64,000 nt of DNA from Bretschneidera sinensis. Its lineage: Eukaryota; Streptophyta; Magnoliopsida; Brassicales; Akaniaceae. The notes under the pieces are model-generated. The model was not told the DNA's origin. It made no database searches and worked only from the letters and a program-made list of their open reading frames with translations. The translations under genes were made by a program, and so were the position numbers. Where the stretch lies: NCBI GenBank assembly GCA_023935145.1, contig CM043700.1:29063001-29127000 (forward strand). The letters are read 5' to 3'. This document shows positions 47,501 through 60,472 of the stretch, piece after piece (the stretch's first letter is position 1; every line of letters begins with the position of its first letter).

Positions 47501-50500
47501 AGCATCCACCATTGCGCTGCAGCTATAGTTCACAGTTTGGACCCTGAGAACTCCAAGTTGAGTTGATCAGCCAACCTGTACCAAAAGAGAATAATGTTAA
47601 TTAAACAAAAAAAATAATCACATAATGATTCAGTTTTGATTCTCAAATAAAACCTCGTTAATTCTAGTTATGGGCTTATGAATCAGCTCAACTGAGTTCA
47701 GATATCTGCTATTCTACTTCATCATATTCACTCTTTGTGAAGATAAGGTACTAGGTTTGCTCTTCAAGTTTGTAAAGCAAAAATATGATGAAAAAGGATA
47801 ATATCTTTTTATTCCATTTACTTACAAAAAACAACTTTTTATTCCATTTATTTATGCTTGAAGATATTCTCCTCTTTACAAAAAAAAGTTCTTTTTTTAC
47901 AAGTCAACTCCTCTGTTAAAAAAAAGTTAATATGTACTTACATTTAAACCACTCTTGCTCCTTTTCAATCATATTTGGCCATGTTTGTTTTTGTTTATAA
48001 GCTGATTAGTGCTGTTTATAAGCTCCACTTAATTTATACATTTTTTAGCTACTTGCCTGCTTTTCATTTAAAACTCCATTTACAACATCAATGAAAGCAT
48101 TTGCTTATCATCAAGACAAATGCGGTTGAACATCAGCAATCCCAAATGAATGCAAAGCATAAGTTATAAACTTCATTTCTCAAAGTTCGTAAAGCTATGC
48201 TACATCCTTTGCAAAAAAGTTATTTTTCATTTTCTTCAAGTTTGTAAAGCATAAGTTTTTTTTTTTGATAAGTAATTCCGTAAAGGATTGTATTAAAAAG
48301 GCACCAAGGATTGCATAAATAATATCAATCAATGATATTTAAACTGGTCACATCATTATCAATGGGAAAGAAATAAACTACCTCTTTGCACACCTATTCT
48401 AGGAGACAATTGCTCCTTCTATCTTATAAGGAATAAGTTGAATAACAAAAGGGGGGAGTTTTTTTTATAGAGCAAATCTGTCCAATCACTCCTTTCACTT
48501 TTTGATGAAATCATGTTCCTAATAACTGAACAACGTTCTTTTATTCCTTCCATTTCAACCTAGAATCCCGCATTGAAAATCTACACATCTAAGGCGGTCT
48601 TATGTAGAATATACAGGGGCTGACCTATAATTATATCATTCAGTACAATAGTGAAACTTATGAGCTGAGCAGTCAGATATTCAAGCTCGGCTTGATTATC
48701 TTAGCCAGCTTCTTTGGACGCTTATGCCTGGTAGAATTAGTTACAGAAAGAGCCAAGTAGAGCCTTGAATCAAGCCGAGCCAGAGCTGCTTGTTCATTTA
48801 CACCTCTAGTTCTGTGGCACTAGGCACTAGCAATACTGGTGGTGTGATAGCTATCATGGTGGTGGGGCTGTTGTAGCAATGGTGGTAGTACTAATGGTAG
48901 AAGTTATTCAAGTTTTGAAAAGAAGAAACCGATATGTCCTTAAGCAGGGTAATGCAGAAGGAAATTATACCATGAGGTTTGTGTTCCTTGATCTACAACA
49001 TTAAAAAGAGCTCTACAGCTGGGAGGTACCCCCTTGGTAAATTGCAATACTAGAACTTTTTACTTATAAAAAATAAAGTGCTCTACAAAATATTATGTTT
49101 CCAGCAGAGCTCTACGAAGCACAAAAATATTATGTTTCTAGCTAATGGTTAATTTAACAACATGCTGTTTGCAGTGATGGATCTCTTTTATTCGTATGCT
49201 CATAACATAAATTTTTCACAAATTCAAATTAATTCGTCAAAAAGCTTACCCCATAAAGATGATGAAATGAATCAACAGATTACTTGACATTGCGAATGAG
49301 TGCTACCTTTCTAAAAAAAATAGTAAAAAAAGTGTCATTGTCACACGGATTATTACAATGTGGTTCAGCCAACAAAAGCATCACTGAAAAAGAACTTGTA
49401 TTTGCATTTTGCAGGTCTACAAGCAAAAATATGCGGTCAGATAAGATTGTAGAACTTATGTAACTTCTTTTCTTTTCTTTTCTTTTTTTGCTAATCTAGA
49501 ACTTATGTAACTTCAATACAAGCAAAAAGATACTACATGAATTAGAAGATAACTTTAAATACTGTTGACTTTGTAGAAAGAGATTCAAAAGGTCTAAATC
49601 TCTTGGAGGACTTGAAATATTACATAGGAAAAGGGGACCCATTTGAAGCTGAATGGTGTCAGAAAAGCATCCTTGATGGGCTACGCCTCACTCACAATAC
49701 ACGACATATGATAGATAATATGTTTTTCTTCCATGGATTCAACTTGTTTAATTTGAATTATTTCTTTTGAAGTTTCATCTGTTCTAACTAGTTGTATAGT
49801 GACAATAAGATGAGAATTATACATTACAAAGCTTTCATCTAGTTTTTGCTGTTCCATATATGAGTTAACCGATTTTACTAACAGAATCAAACAAAATATA
49901 AACTCATCCACATAAAAGCTAGCAGGATCTGTATTAAATGCACACAGTCTAACAACAAACCTTTCAGTCACAAATTCCAGCTGCTGCATGTTATATCTCC
50001 AAGTTTTTATCAAAAAACTTAAATCATCGTGAAATTGACCTCGGTTTCTCCGAATCGAGGAAACCACATAGTTCTGCTGCACCTGCAACTATTTTTTTAC
50101 AAATATCACAGCTTAAAACGATTGTAATAATTACAAAAGGATGGCAGGCAAACAAATGAAACCTCCTTTAGTTCAAGGAGAGAAAAAATTCACTTCTCCA
50201 ATAAATGACACAAAAGACATGTCCAAACATTTTTTTTAGCTAAGAGGAGAAAAAAAATGAAGCTCCCGTCAATTCCAACAGCATAAGTTGCATAACAATT
50301 TCCAATTCTCTCAATTGTCTGTGTTACGAATAATTTATATGGAGATGTGCAATAAATTGCCATCAAATAACGGTTAGAATTTCAAACTTCCAAATTACAA
50401 CACTCACAACACAATTAAGTGGCTAAAGGGAGCCAACATTAGGAAAACGCTTGCACAATGCATTAGAAACGAACAAATTACTGCAAGCATCAAACAATCT

Positions 50501-51069
50501 CTCATTGAACCTCACAAAAAGTCAACACGGAACACGTTACAACAAGTAATGGTCACAAGCCATTGCGACCAAAAGTGAAAAAGAAAACAAAAAAACATGA
50601 AAATGAAAATGAAACAGAACCAGGAAACCTCATTTCGCATTAACCTAGTAAAATTCATACGGTTGGGCACTAAACTGAGGGAATAAAGGTTCCGTTCTCA
50701 TTTACTGCTATTAGTCCATAATAATGAAAATCTCAACTTCATTAATTTAATCGACCATCCATTTCCCCTTTCTCTTCTCTTCGTTTAATATCTCTCCCTG
50801 ATTCCCTCACACAATTACACACGCAGAGAGACTCAAAACATATAAAGCAAATACTGTGTTTGTGTGATTGTCTATAAACATACATACATACATATCGGGC
50901 TTTCGGTCCCAGGTAGGTTCTCTGCCTCGGTTCTCTTGTACTTGTCTCCTCCAAGCACCGCCCTGTACACTGGCGCGAAATCTGTGAAGCCGCCTTTTTG
51001 GATTCCGTCCATGCCCAAAACAGCGCATCTCAGGAGAGTTTTGGGAATCATAAAACTCAAATGTGCCAT
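47501..51069 (-). other. Weak candidate for an unrecognised minus-strand gene
   Basis: Three separate signals could be exons of one gene. A start codon in good context at 51069 opens MAHLSFMIPKTLLRCAVLGM and continues to a strong GTATGT donor at about 50897. A T-rich tract and TTGCAG at about 50090 precede a frame VQQNYVVSSIRRNRGQFHDD that stays open to 49681. A last small exon near 47520-47575, after TTTGGTACAG, reads LADQLNLEFSGSKL and stops. I do not recognise the protein and cannot confirm that the exons join in phase. Transcript evidence is absent, so this is a lead and not a call. Confidence 0.25.
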
Positions 51070-51309
51070 AGGAAGTGAGGGTAAGGTACGGACCGTACAA
51101 TTGGGGTTAAGAGTGAAATTAATATTTATGACGGCAATGAACAAATTGGAGTTTGTCACGGGGTTGTTTGGTGGGATGGAAAAATGAAGGAGAAAATGGG
51201 GTGATTCTTTTTTCTTTTTTCTATTATTATATTTATAAAATTTTATAATTATTTTTTTGCTGAGATTTATAAAAAAATGTATTAGTATATTCCACTTTAA
51301 AAATTGAGT

Positions 51310-51836
51310 TATTTTCACGAAACACTCTTGTATCTTACCTTATGTTTTATTATTCTTTCACATTTTAAATTCGATCAATTTACATAATATATTATAAAAG
51401 ATATCTGATAGGCACTTCTAATCATAATTTTGGTCAAATTAAACCAATGCACATGTGTAGCACATGTCATATGCATCTTATTTGAATGCGAAAAGACGAT
51501 CTTGACAGTATTTTAACAAAGTTATCTTCGCAAATTGCATATTGAAGAGTTATGGATTTTGAGTTTGAAGAAAATAAGAAAGAGGAAATTTGCTAGAGAA
51601 AGTAAGAGAGAGCAAAGTTCTCTTTTCCTATTCAAATGAGATAATTTTGGAGTTGTAGGCTGCAAGTGTGCATCGATTCTTATTTGGTCAAATTTTTGAT
51701 CAAAATGGGATCAAAATTTTGATTAGAATAACTTATTTGATACTTCCCTTATAATACAAGGTGTAAATTGATGGAATTTAAAACGTAAGGGTATATCAAA
51801 CATGAGGCAAAATAAAACTATGCAAGGGTGTTTCAT
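51310..51836. mobile_element. Long-TIR MITE, copy 2, right end cut by an LTR
   Basis: The left end is TATTTTCACGAAACACTCTT. The right end reads GCAAGGGTGTTTCAT and then stops at 51836, where an LTR begins. The inner arms (CAATTTACATAATATATTAT and its inverted partner AATACAAGGTGTAAATTGAT) and the purine-rich centre match copy 1 at 21439-21890. The left end is about 240 bp from the possible start codon at 51069. Confidence 0.75.
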
Positions 51837-52135
51837 TGTAGAGCCTGAAAATTTTTACTGAAATATTATGATTTTGGGGCTTGTACTTTGATGCGTATCA
51901 AGGTGTATCGATGTAGTTTTGAGTCGTAAAATTTTTCGTACTTGAATTTGTGGGACTTGAAAGCAAGTAAATTAATTGAGGATTAGTAATTTATAAATGT
52001 TTTGAGGGAGGTGTAAGGTTTTTAAAGAGTTCTGGGTAGTTAATGAAATAAAAAAAAGTTGAAGGATGTGACTGCAATTAAGTAAGAGTTTTAGTATAAA
52101 TAGGGAAAGGGAAATCAGATTTTTCCTTGGAAGAG

Positions 52136-52272
52136 TCTAAAGAGATTAGGAGATAGAGAGGAGAAAAGAGGGAAAGAAAAGAAAAAAAAAAAAAGGGGAA
52201 AAATGAAAGGAAAAAGAACAAGAAATGAAAGAAAGAGAAAGAGAAAGAGAAAGGGAAAAGGAGAAAGATTTT
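52136..52272 (+). repeat. Purine-rich (GAAA/AGAGAA) stretch
   Basis: Almost all bases are A or G, with GAAAGAGAAAGAGAAAGAGA in the right half. It follows the LTR's TATA-like box and probably lies in the transcribed leader. Confidence 0.9.
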
Positions 52273-52598
52273 TGGCAAGGATCTTAGGTAAGAACTTAAT
52301 TTTTCCTTTACTTTGTTTGTTATGTATGTTCATCAATTAAAGATGTGAGTTCTTGAAAATAAGATTTATGAGGAAAGTTTAAGAAAGTGTTTTGTTCTTG
52401 AAGAAAAATGGGTTTATCTATAAAGTGTGTTAAGTTAATGATTTTGAGTTCAATTTCTCCATTGGGTAGTGTTAAATCTTTGATTTAAAACCCTTGAGAA
52501 CTTTTATTTTGTTTGATTTGAAAGTCCCATGGAAGATGTGGGTTTTGATTTGAAGAAAAATGTGTTTTTGCCCTAAAATTTTCAGATTTCGCGACCAG

Positions 52599-52713
52599 AA
52601 AGTCGATTGTCTATTTAGCACAATCGACTGTGGAATTCTCTAGACCTTGGATAGTCGATTGTGAAAGTTTATGGGCAACCTACAGTAGACTGCCCAAGAG
52701 GGATAGTCGACTG
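52599..52713 (+). repeat. AGTCGACT-type palindrome cluster in the partial LTR
   Basis: Five variants occur within 115 bp: AAAGTCGATTGT, CACAATCGACTGTG, ATAGTCGATTGTG, ACAGTAGACTGC and ATAGTCGACTGTC. They share an AGTCGA core with inverted orientation in the second unit. No coding frame is kept. Confidence 0.85.
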
Positions 52714-53700
52714 TCTGAGATTGTTCGAGCCCCTGAACTTGTTTTTCAGCTTCTTCTTCGAAAATAAGTGACTTTTGTTGGAGTATTTCAATCCTAAACT
52801 TCTCCAAAGGTACTATGAGTTTGAATACATAATAAAGTTTTAAAATTTAAGATCTTAAGTTAATTTCTTTGGTTTTAAAACATATTAGAACGATTTTTAT
52901 AAAAAGTTTTAAATAGAATGAAAAAAGGGTTTATGATTTAACCCATAGATTTTATATGCTCGTATAAATTCTATGATAGACTTTGGGTGTTAAATGCTTG
53001 TACGCTTTTGAGTGAATATACTAAGTATATATGTATTTGTTTAGTGCGATTGAAAGAAAAACACAAAGGCTAAGAAGTAAACCCGAAGATGGATCTTGGC
53101 TCGACAAAGGTGAATACACCTTACTCTTAGTAAGCGTGTTAGACTATATAATAGAAATACAAGTATGAAAATATGATATGATTGTATAAATCATAAAGAA
53201 TAAAATTATAAGAAAAATGAGTACATAAGATTTTAGTACGTTGATATACGAGTTTAGAAATGATTTGATGTGGTTGTGTTTGAGAAATTATGATGTACCT
53301 GATTATAATGAAAGTGATTGATTTGCTTGTTAGGAAATTGTGATGCGTATGATTGTGATGAATGTGATTGGTTGGGTTGATATGAAAATGTGATATACTT
53401 GATTTGTGAATGCTTGTTTGCACGTTCGTTGCTTGGTGAATGCATTGTCATGCTATATATATATAGTTAACGTATTATAAGAGAAGATGCATGTTGTTGA
53501 TGACTCGACCTGGAAAGGGGTAGGGAGGGATCCGAGATATATATGTGTGTGCTAAAAGATAAGAATCCCAATAAAGGGTAGGGGAGAATCCCAGTAAGGT
53601 GTAAGGGAAATTTAAATGATGAAAGGGCTTCACCTAGTAAAGGGTAAGGGAGGATCTAACTTGTATTGTGAAGATTGACATACAGATACGTGGGAGATGC

Positions 53701-54514
53701 CTCCGTTGTTAATGATACAAAACTATATATATGATTATACATTTAATTACTTTTTCCATTAATGCATTTATGATTGGCCCATGATAGACATGTGATACAT
53801 TTATGATACTAGTTATAAAGAAATATGCGTTGCACGTGATAAATGTTACGCATAATTAATTTTTTATTATTTTTATATATTAGTGAAAAATAAAAATAAG
53901 TAATATATTTTGACTTTGATAAGAACGGAATAAGATTCAATCATGAAAGTTTATAATATTAAAAATATTAAATTTGTTTTGATGTAAACAAAATCATTCA
54001 TAAATAGAAAAGCACAAACAAAATCCAATATACTGATAAATTTATTGATGCGATAAAAATCAACTTGAATACATATATAAATAAAAAATATTCTAATAAT
54101 AGTCCTTATTAATTTTTTTTTGTTAATTTAACATACATAAGTAAAAAATAGTATTTTTTTTATAAAAAAGTTTGTTTATAAAGTGATGATTTTTTTAAAT
54201 AGCATGTTTATATTGACTCTTAATTTTTTTTTTTTTTTTTACAAAAGTCTCCAATTTTTTATATAATAATTAGAAACTAGATTTTATTGAAATTTAATCT
54301 AAACTTTAGTTTTTCATACAAAATTTGATATATTTAAACTATTGATGAAATTTGAGTTAAATCATGTACTAAAATAACCATTTATAATTAAGATTTTTAT
54401 GATTAATAAGATCTCCTTATTGTTTCAATGACATACACGAAAGGTAAGCATATTTTACATCTTGAAAGTTATTTTTTAAACAACATATATTAAAAACTGT
54501 ATTTATTGGAACAA
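53701..54514. other. AT-rich intergenic, nothing recognised
   Basis: No gene, RNA or repeat boundary could be supported. Confidence 0.5.
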
Positions 54515-54835
54515 TGTTTTAAAAAGCGGAGTCAAGCTCGCTTAGAGGCGGGGTGACACTAAAACGCCTCGAGGCTTTAAAAAATGTAACTCCTAAAAAA
54601 GGTTATGGCATATATTTTTTTATGCCCAGATTTCTAAGGCATATGCCTCGTTGGACTGCCCAAAAGCGTACATTTTTTTGGCTCGAGACGTACACTTCGT
54701 TCCGGAGCTTACATTTTTTTAAGTCGGGATGTATAAGGCGTACTCCCTGTTAGTGTTTTTAAAGGTTTGTAGAGAATCAAAACGAAGTTGTTTTGATGGT
54801 TTATTACCAAAAAGGAAAAAATAAAGAGGAATAGG

Positions 54836-55366
54836 TGTTGGAATTTTGGGTTCAGATATGTTATAACATTGTACATGTAGACCCGTTATATAATAAAAGG
54901 TCTAATTAAGTGATATAATTTTTATGAGTCTCCAAAGTATGAAGGTTCTTTAGTATGAGCTACCTTATGTGTAGAAGCCCGATGTGGTATGAGTTTTTGT
55001 TAATGGGCCAAAGATCCAATGCACATGTGTGAGGTAATTGTTAGGGTTATGGTCTCTAAGGCACAGGGATATAAATAGACATCAGGGGAGGGTGTTTAAC
55101 GTGCGTTAAATTTTATTGAAACAGACAGTTCTTCTCCCTCCCCTCTAACATTCAGTTGATTGGTTCCCATACCAAAGGTGGTTCTCCCTGTAGTCTTAGA
55201 AGATCAACCCAAGGAGGCTTGCTTGCAATGGATTCCGGTTTGTTTCTAACTCATCTTCTCAATATGTATATATATATATACATATGAATTCTTGACAAGT
55301 TTAATATGAAAAGATCTTGGTTGTATCATTGATTATTTGTGTATTAGTATCAAGATTAATATAACA
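54836..55366 (+). repeat. 5' LTR of the copia element
   Basis: It runs from TGTTGGAATTTTGGGTTC to TTAATATAACA. TATAAATAG at 55070-55078 is a likely TATA box. It matches 62412-62974 closely, apart from scattered substitutions and the TA tract. Confidence 0.93.
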
Positions 55367-55368
55367 AG

Positions 55369-55380
55369 TGGTATCAGAGC
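55369..55380 (+). other. Primer binding site, initiator tRNA-Met type
   Basis: TGGTATCAGAGC lies two bases after the 5' LTR and is the exact complement of the plant initiator tRNA-Met 3' end, as in most plant copia elements. Confidence 0.95.
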
Positions 55381-55977
55381 CTTTCATGTTAAATTATTGA
55401 TATTCATATGAAAATTGAGTTTATTGAATTTTCTCCCATAAAGCATGTTTAGGGCAGAAATCTGTTTTAAAAAAAAATTGCTATAAATCCATGTTTGTTG
55501 AGGAGATTGTATGAATACTCTGTGAATTGCATCTCCAAATATAATTTTTTTTTGGGTATGAAAATATTAAATTTTGATGATTTTTTGTGACTGTTTTTGT
55601 AACTGCAAATTGCAATTTATCAAACCAACGCTGCGGCGCTGGCTTTGATATTTCTTTGTTGGCTAATTCCGTAAATTATGCATTAAGCCCTTTGGCACTG
55701 GTTCATATGATAAAGATAGCCGTTTTTAATTTTTCTATAACCGGTAGAAATCATTTTATATTGTATTCAATTTTTCTATAAAGATTGCAATTGTGGAAAT
55801 CATTTTTTTTTTTGTCATGACAACTTGCCATGATATTTTGGTTATGCTGAGAATATATAGTAAAGTGGAAATTGTGGAATTTTTTTTTCTTTATTGTCAT
55901 GACAGCTTGCCAATTGTAAGCATATTATTTTGGTATTCATTATAGAGGACCACTACAGTCAGTCCCAAAATCCATAG

Positions 55978-56063
55978 AACTGGCGCTGTAGCACCAACGA
56001 TCTGTCCCTTAGGCAGATTGCTGGCACCGTGGCGCCAAGGGCTGGCACCGTGGCACTGGTCAA
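55978..56063 (+). repeat. GC-rich palindromic repeats in the copia leader
   Basis: ACTGGCGCTGTAGCACCAAC, GCTGGCACCGTGGCGCCAAG and GCTGGCACCGTGGCACTGG occur in tandem in otherwise AT-rich leader. A related CAACGCTGCGGCGCTGGC lies at about 55626. TGGCACCGTGGCGCCA is a near-palindrome. They lie between the primer site and gag. Confidence 0.8.
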
Positions 56064-56524
56064 GGTAAAAAATAATTAAAAAAAAAATTAAGGATTTTGT
56101 TCCGAATTTTATGTTTAATGTTTTTTTATGAATGAATTGAAGTATTATGTTGCCAAAGCAATCTCTAATATGTAAATTTATCTATTTTAAGACATGTAAA
56201 CATGCTATTAATATGTGAAAATAATCGGCCCAAATGAAGGTTATTTTTGCATTGTTAATAGATTAAAATAATTGTGAATATGTGACAAATAAAAGTTGCC
56301 ATGCGAATAATGTGTCGGTCCAAAGAAATGCACATTATTTGGCAGGTTGGGTTGTCAATATTCATGAACTATATTTGAGATACCACTTACAAGTTGATAT
56401 TTATGTCCAAAGATTAAGTATTAATGTTGTGCTAGGTATCTTGTTATGGGCTCATATGCATGTGTGTATGTATACAGTTTTGTTTTGATTCATCTATACA
56501 TAAGTTGTTACTAATTGTGAGCTT

Positions 56525-57330
56525 TTGTTCTTGTTTATAGTAACATCGATTTCTGCTAACATCAACAACATTCCCGTGCTTAACGACACGAATTTCAAGA
56601 AGTGGCAAGATCATGTTATGATCGTGCTGGGGTGCATGGAATTAGACTATGCATTGAGAGTCGATCGTCCCGCACCTTTGACCAGTGATAGTACCGCTGA
56701 GCAAAAGGTTGTATATGAAAAGTGGGAGCGAACAAACCGCATGAGCCTAATGATTATGAAGCACTCGATTCCAGATACCATCAGGGGTTCTATTCTTGAT
56801 GAAAATGATGCTAAGAAATTCCTCTCCCAAATAGCAGACCGATTCGCTGCAAATGAAAAGGTCGAGACAAGCACTATCTTGACTAAGCTTGTCTCAATGC
56901 GGTACAAGGGGAAGGGGAATATAAGAGAGTACATCATGGAGATGTCAAACCTTGTGACAAGATTAAAGGCATTCAAGCTGGAATTGCCAGAAGACATTCT
57001 GATGAACTTAGTCTTGATCTCTCTTCCTAAACAATTCAGTCATTTCAAAATTAGTTACAATACTCAAAAGGAGAAATGGACTTTGAATAAGCTGATTGTT
57101 TAATGTGTCCAAGAGGAAGATAGACTTAATCATGAAAAGGTTGAAAGTGCTCATTTAGCATCAACTTAGCAGGACCTCAGTTCCAACAAGAAAAGAAAGA
57201 GGAACATTAAAGGAAAGGAAACTGCAGGGTCTGGAAATTCACACCACAAGAGACAACAGAAACAAGATAAAAGTATAACTTGTTTCTTTTATCACAAAGC
57301 TGGTCATATGAAGAAAGACTGCACAAAATA
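56525..57330 (+). pseudogene. gag of the copia element, broken
   Basis: The open frame 56525-57103 encodes a typical plant copia gag core: NNIPVLNDTNFKKWQDHV near the start, then KFLSQIADRFAANEKVET and LKAFKLELPEDILMNL. A leader acceptor-like TTTATAG lies just before the conserved part, as in related elements where gag follows a leader intron. Stops come at 57101-57103, near 57166 and at 57328. The zinc knuckle near 57278-57320 reads CFFYHKAGHMKKDC, with the second cysteine changed to tyrosine. Gag would form the particle; this copy is not functional. Confidence 0.85.
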
Positions 57331-60300
57331 GGCCAAGTATGTGAACTGGCGTGAGAAGAAGGATAAACTTCTAAACTTTGTTTATTCAGAAGTTAATTTG
57401 GCCTTAGTACCTAAGAATACTTGGTGGATAGATACAGGTGCAACTACTCACATAAGTGTTTCTATGCAGGGGTGCATAAGAAGCCGAACGCCAACTGATG
57501 CTGAAAGATTCATCTATGTAGGAAATGTCGAAAGAGCTCCTATAGAGGCAGTTTGTTTATTTATATTACAATTGGAATCTGGTTGTAATTTGGATTTGGA
57601 TAAGACTTTTATGTACCGTCTTTTAGATGGAATTTGGTTTCTATTTCATGTTTAGACAAATCAGGCTTTTCTTGTTCATTTGGAAATAGAAAGTTTAGTC
57701 TTTTTCAGAATTCAAATTTGTTTGGTACTGGTTTTTTAATTGATAATTTATATAAACTGGATATGATTGCCTCCAAAAAAATGAATCCTTGCATATCAGT
57801 AATGTTGATATTAAGCGCAGATTAACAAATAAGAATTCATTAATGTTATGACACATACGTTTAGGACATAATTCTAAACAAATTATTCAAAGACTTGTGT
57901 CAGAAGGAATTCTTAATCCCTTAGATTTGTCAGATTTTGAAGTCTGCATTGAGTACATTAAGGGAAAACAAACAAATATTAAAAATAAAGGTGCTAATAG
58001 GAGTAATAATGTCTTAGAATTGATACATACAGATATTTGTGATCCATTCCCTACAGCTTCTTGGAATGGACAACAATATTTTATCACTTTCATAGATGAT
58101 TACTCCAGGTATGTCTATCTTTATTTAATTCATGAAAAGTCTCAATCTATAGATGTGTTCAAGAATTTCAAAGCCGAAGTTGAAAATCAATTAGGCAAGG
58201 AAATTAAGGCTGTCAAATTTGACCGTGGAGGTGAATACTACGGTAGATATGATGGATCAGGTGAACAACATCCCGGACCCTTCGCCAAATTTTTGATGGA
58301 ATATGGGATCGTTCCTGAATACACCATACTAGGGACTGCTAGTCAAAATGGTGTAGCTGAGAGACGAAACCAAACCTTAAAGGATATGGTAAGAAGTATG
58401 ATTAATCATTCTTCTTTGCCATAATCGCTTTAGGGTGAAGCCATCAAGACTGCAGTTTACATCCTGAACAGAGTTCCAAGTAAAGCAGTAGCTAAAACCC
58501 CATACGAGTTATGGACAGGCAAAAAGCCTAGCATTACGCATTTGCATGTTTGGGGATGTCCAGTTGAGGCTCGGCCTTATAAGCCAAATGAGAAGAAGTT
58601 AGACTCAAGGACTGTTACCTGCTATTTTGTTGGATACTCTGAAAGATCAAGGGGTTTCAAATTTTATGATTCCTCTAATAGATTCTTTTTCAAAATGGAC
58701 AATGCCAAGTTCATTGAGGATATTGAGTTAAGTGGGAGAGACCAACTCAGGCAAGTCAATTTTGAAGAGGAATATGTTTACATTCCTGTTGTTGCAACTG
58801 AAAACGTTCAAGTATCCATACCTGATGTTATTCAAAATGCAAATCCAGAGATCCAACGCATTGATGAAGAACCTGAATTGCCGCCTGCTCAAAATCAAGA
58901 ACCGCCTGAGATTCATCAAGAGGTACCTCAACAACCTCAAGTGGAAGTGTCATTAAGAAGATCCACTAGAAAAAGGAGAAACGCGATTTCGACTGATTAT
59001 GTCGTGTATCTCCAGGAACATGAGTTTGATATGGGTCTGAAAGATGATCCGACTTCTTTTAGTCAAGTCACACAATGTCCTAATTCTTAAAAGTAGATTG
59101 AAGCCATGAAGGATGAGATGAAATCAATAGATGACAATGGTGCTTGGGACTTAGTAGAGTTGCCCAAAGGTGCGAAACTAATTGGTTGCAAATGGATATT
59201 TAAAACCAAACGGGATTCAAAAGGCAACATTAAAAGGTATAAGGCCCGCCTAGTCGCCAAAGGTTTCACTCAAAAGGAAGGCATTGATTATAAAGAGACT
59301 TTTTTGCCAGTTTCGACAAAAATTCCTTTAGAATCATTATGGCACTTGTAGCTCACTATGATTTGGAACTACATCAAATGGACGTTAAAACGGCATTTCT
59401 CAATGAAAACATTGAAGAAACAATATACATGGTGCAACCGGAGAACTTTGAGTCCAAAGATTCAAAGCATCTTGTATGCAAGCTTAAAAAGTCCATTTAT
59501 GGCTTAAAACAGGCATCCCAGTAATGGTATCGAAAATTTAATCAGGTGATTACATCATTTAGATTTATGAGAACACCATTAATCAGTGTATATATCTAAA
59601 GTTCAGTGGGAGCAAATTTATTATCCTAGTGCTATATGTAGACGACATTCTACTGGCAAGCAGTGATATAGGCCTATTGTATGAAACCAAGAGATTTCTA
59701 TCAAGTAAATTTGAAATGAAAGATCTTGGTAATGCATCCTTTATTTTGGGTATATAGATCCATAGAGATCGTTCCAGAGGTATACTTAGACTGTCACAGA
59801 AGGCCTATATTGATAAAGTGTTAAGTAGATTTAGCATGAGTGGTTGTGCACCAGGAAACACACCTGTGGCAAAAGGTGATAAGTTCAGTTTGCTCCAATG
59901 TCCGAAAAATGAACTTGAGAAGAAGGAAATGGAGAAATATCCTTATGCTTTGGCTGTTGGAAGTTTCATGTATGCACAAGTATGTACGCGATCGGACATT
60001 GCGTACATTGTTAGAATGCTAGACAGATATTTGAGTAACCCAAGCGTGGATCATTGGAAAGCAGCTAAACGGGTTATGAGATATCTACAGAGAACGAAGG
60101 ATTATATGCTCACATATCAGAGATCGGATCTTTTGGAGATCGTTGGGTATTCAGACTCCGATTTTGCTGGGTGTCTCAATAGCAGGAGATCCACTTCTGG
60201 CTATGTCTTTATGTTAGCTGGAGGAGCTATATCATGGAATAGTGTGAAACAGTCACTCATAGCTATTTCCACCATGGAGGCAGAGTTCATAACTTGCCAT

Positions 60301-60472
60301 GAGGTATCAAATCAGGGAATATGGCTGCGAAATTTTATCACTGGGCTGCGTACGGTTGATGGCATTGATAGACCATTAACGATTTATTCTGATAATAAGG
60401 CTGCTGAGTTGTATTCCGAGAACAACCGAAGCTCGTCGAGGTCAAAGCATATTGAAATCAAGTTTCTGGTTG

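Larger units (their letters stand above)
51837..53700 (+). mobile_element. Partial LTR (probably Ty3/gypsy type), right end not found
   Basis: It begins TGTAGAGCCTGAAAATTTTT exactly at the truncated MITE end. A TATA-like GTATAAATAGG lies near 52093, followed by a long purine-rich stretch (52136-52270) and a CGACT palindrome cluster. Around 53500-53700 come repeated GGGTAGGG / GGGTAAGG phrases in ATCC-rich sequence. All of this resembles the LTRs of large plant Ty3/gypsy elements. I could not find a CA end with a matching duplication, so the right boundary is approximate. Confidence 0.55.

Noticed and set aside
50864..51187. 107-codon plus-strand frame
   Set aside because: It is antisense to the better-supported minus-strand exon candidate and has no motif.
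53139..53451. Histidine- and isoleucine-rich minus-strand frames
   Set aside because: Caused by repeated GATTGTGATGAATGTGATTG-like sequence in the partial LTR; no protein similarity expected.
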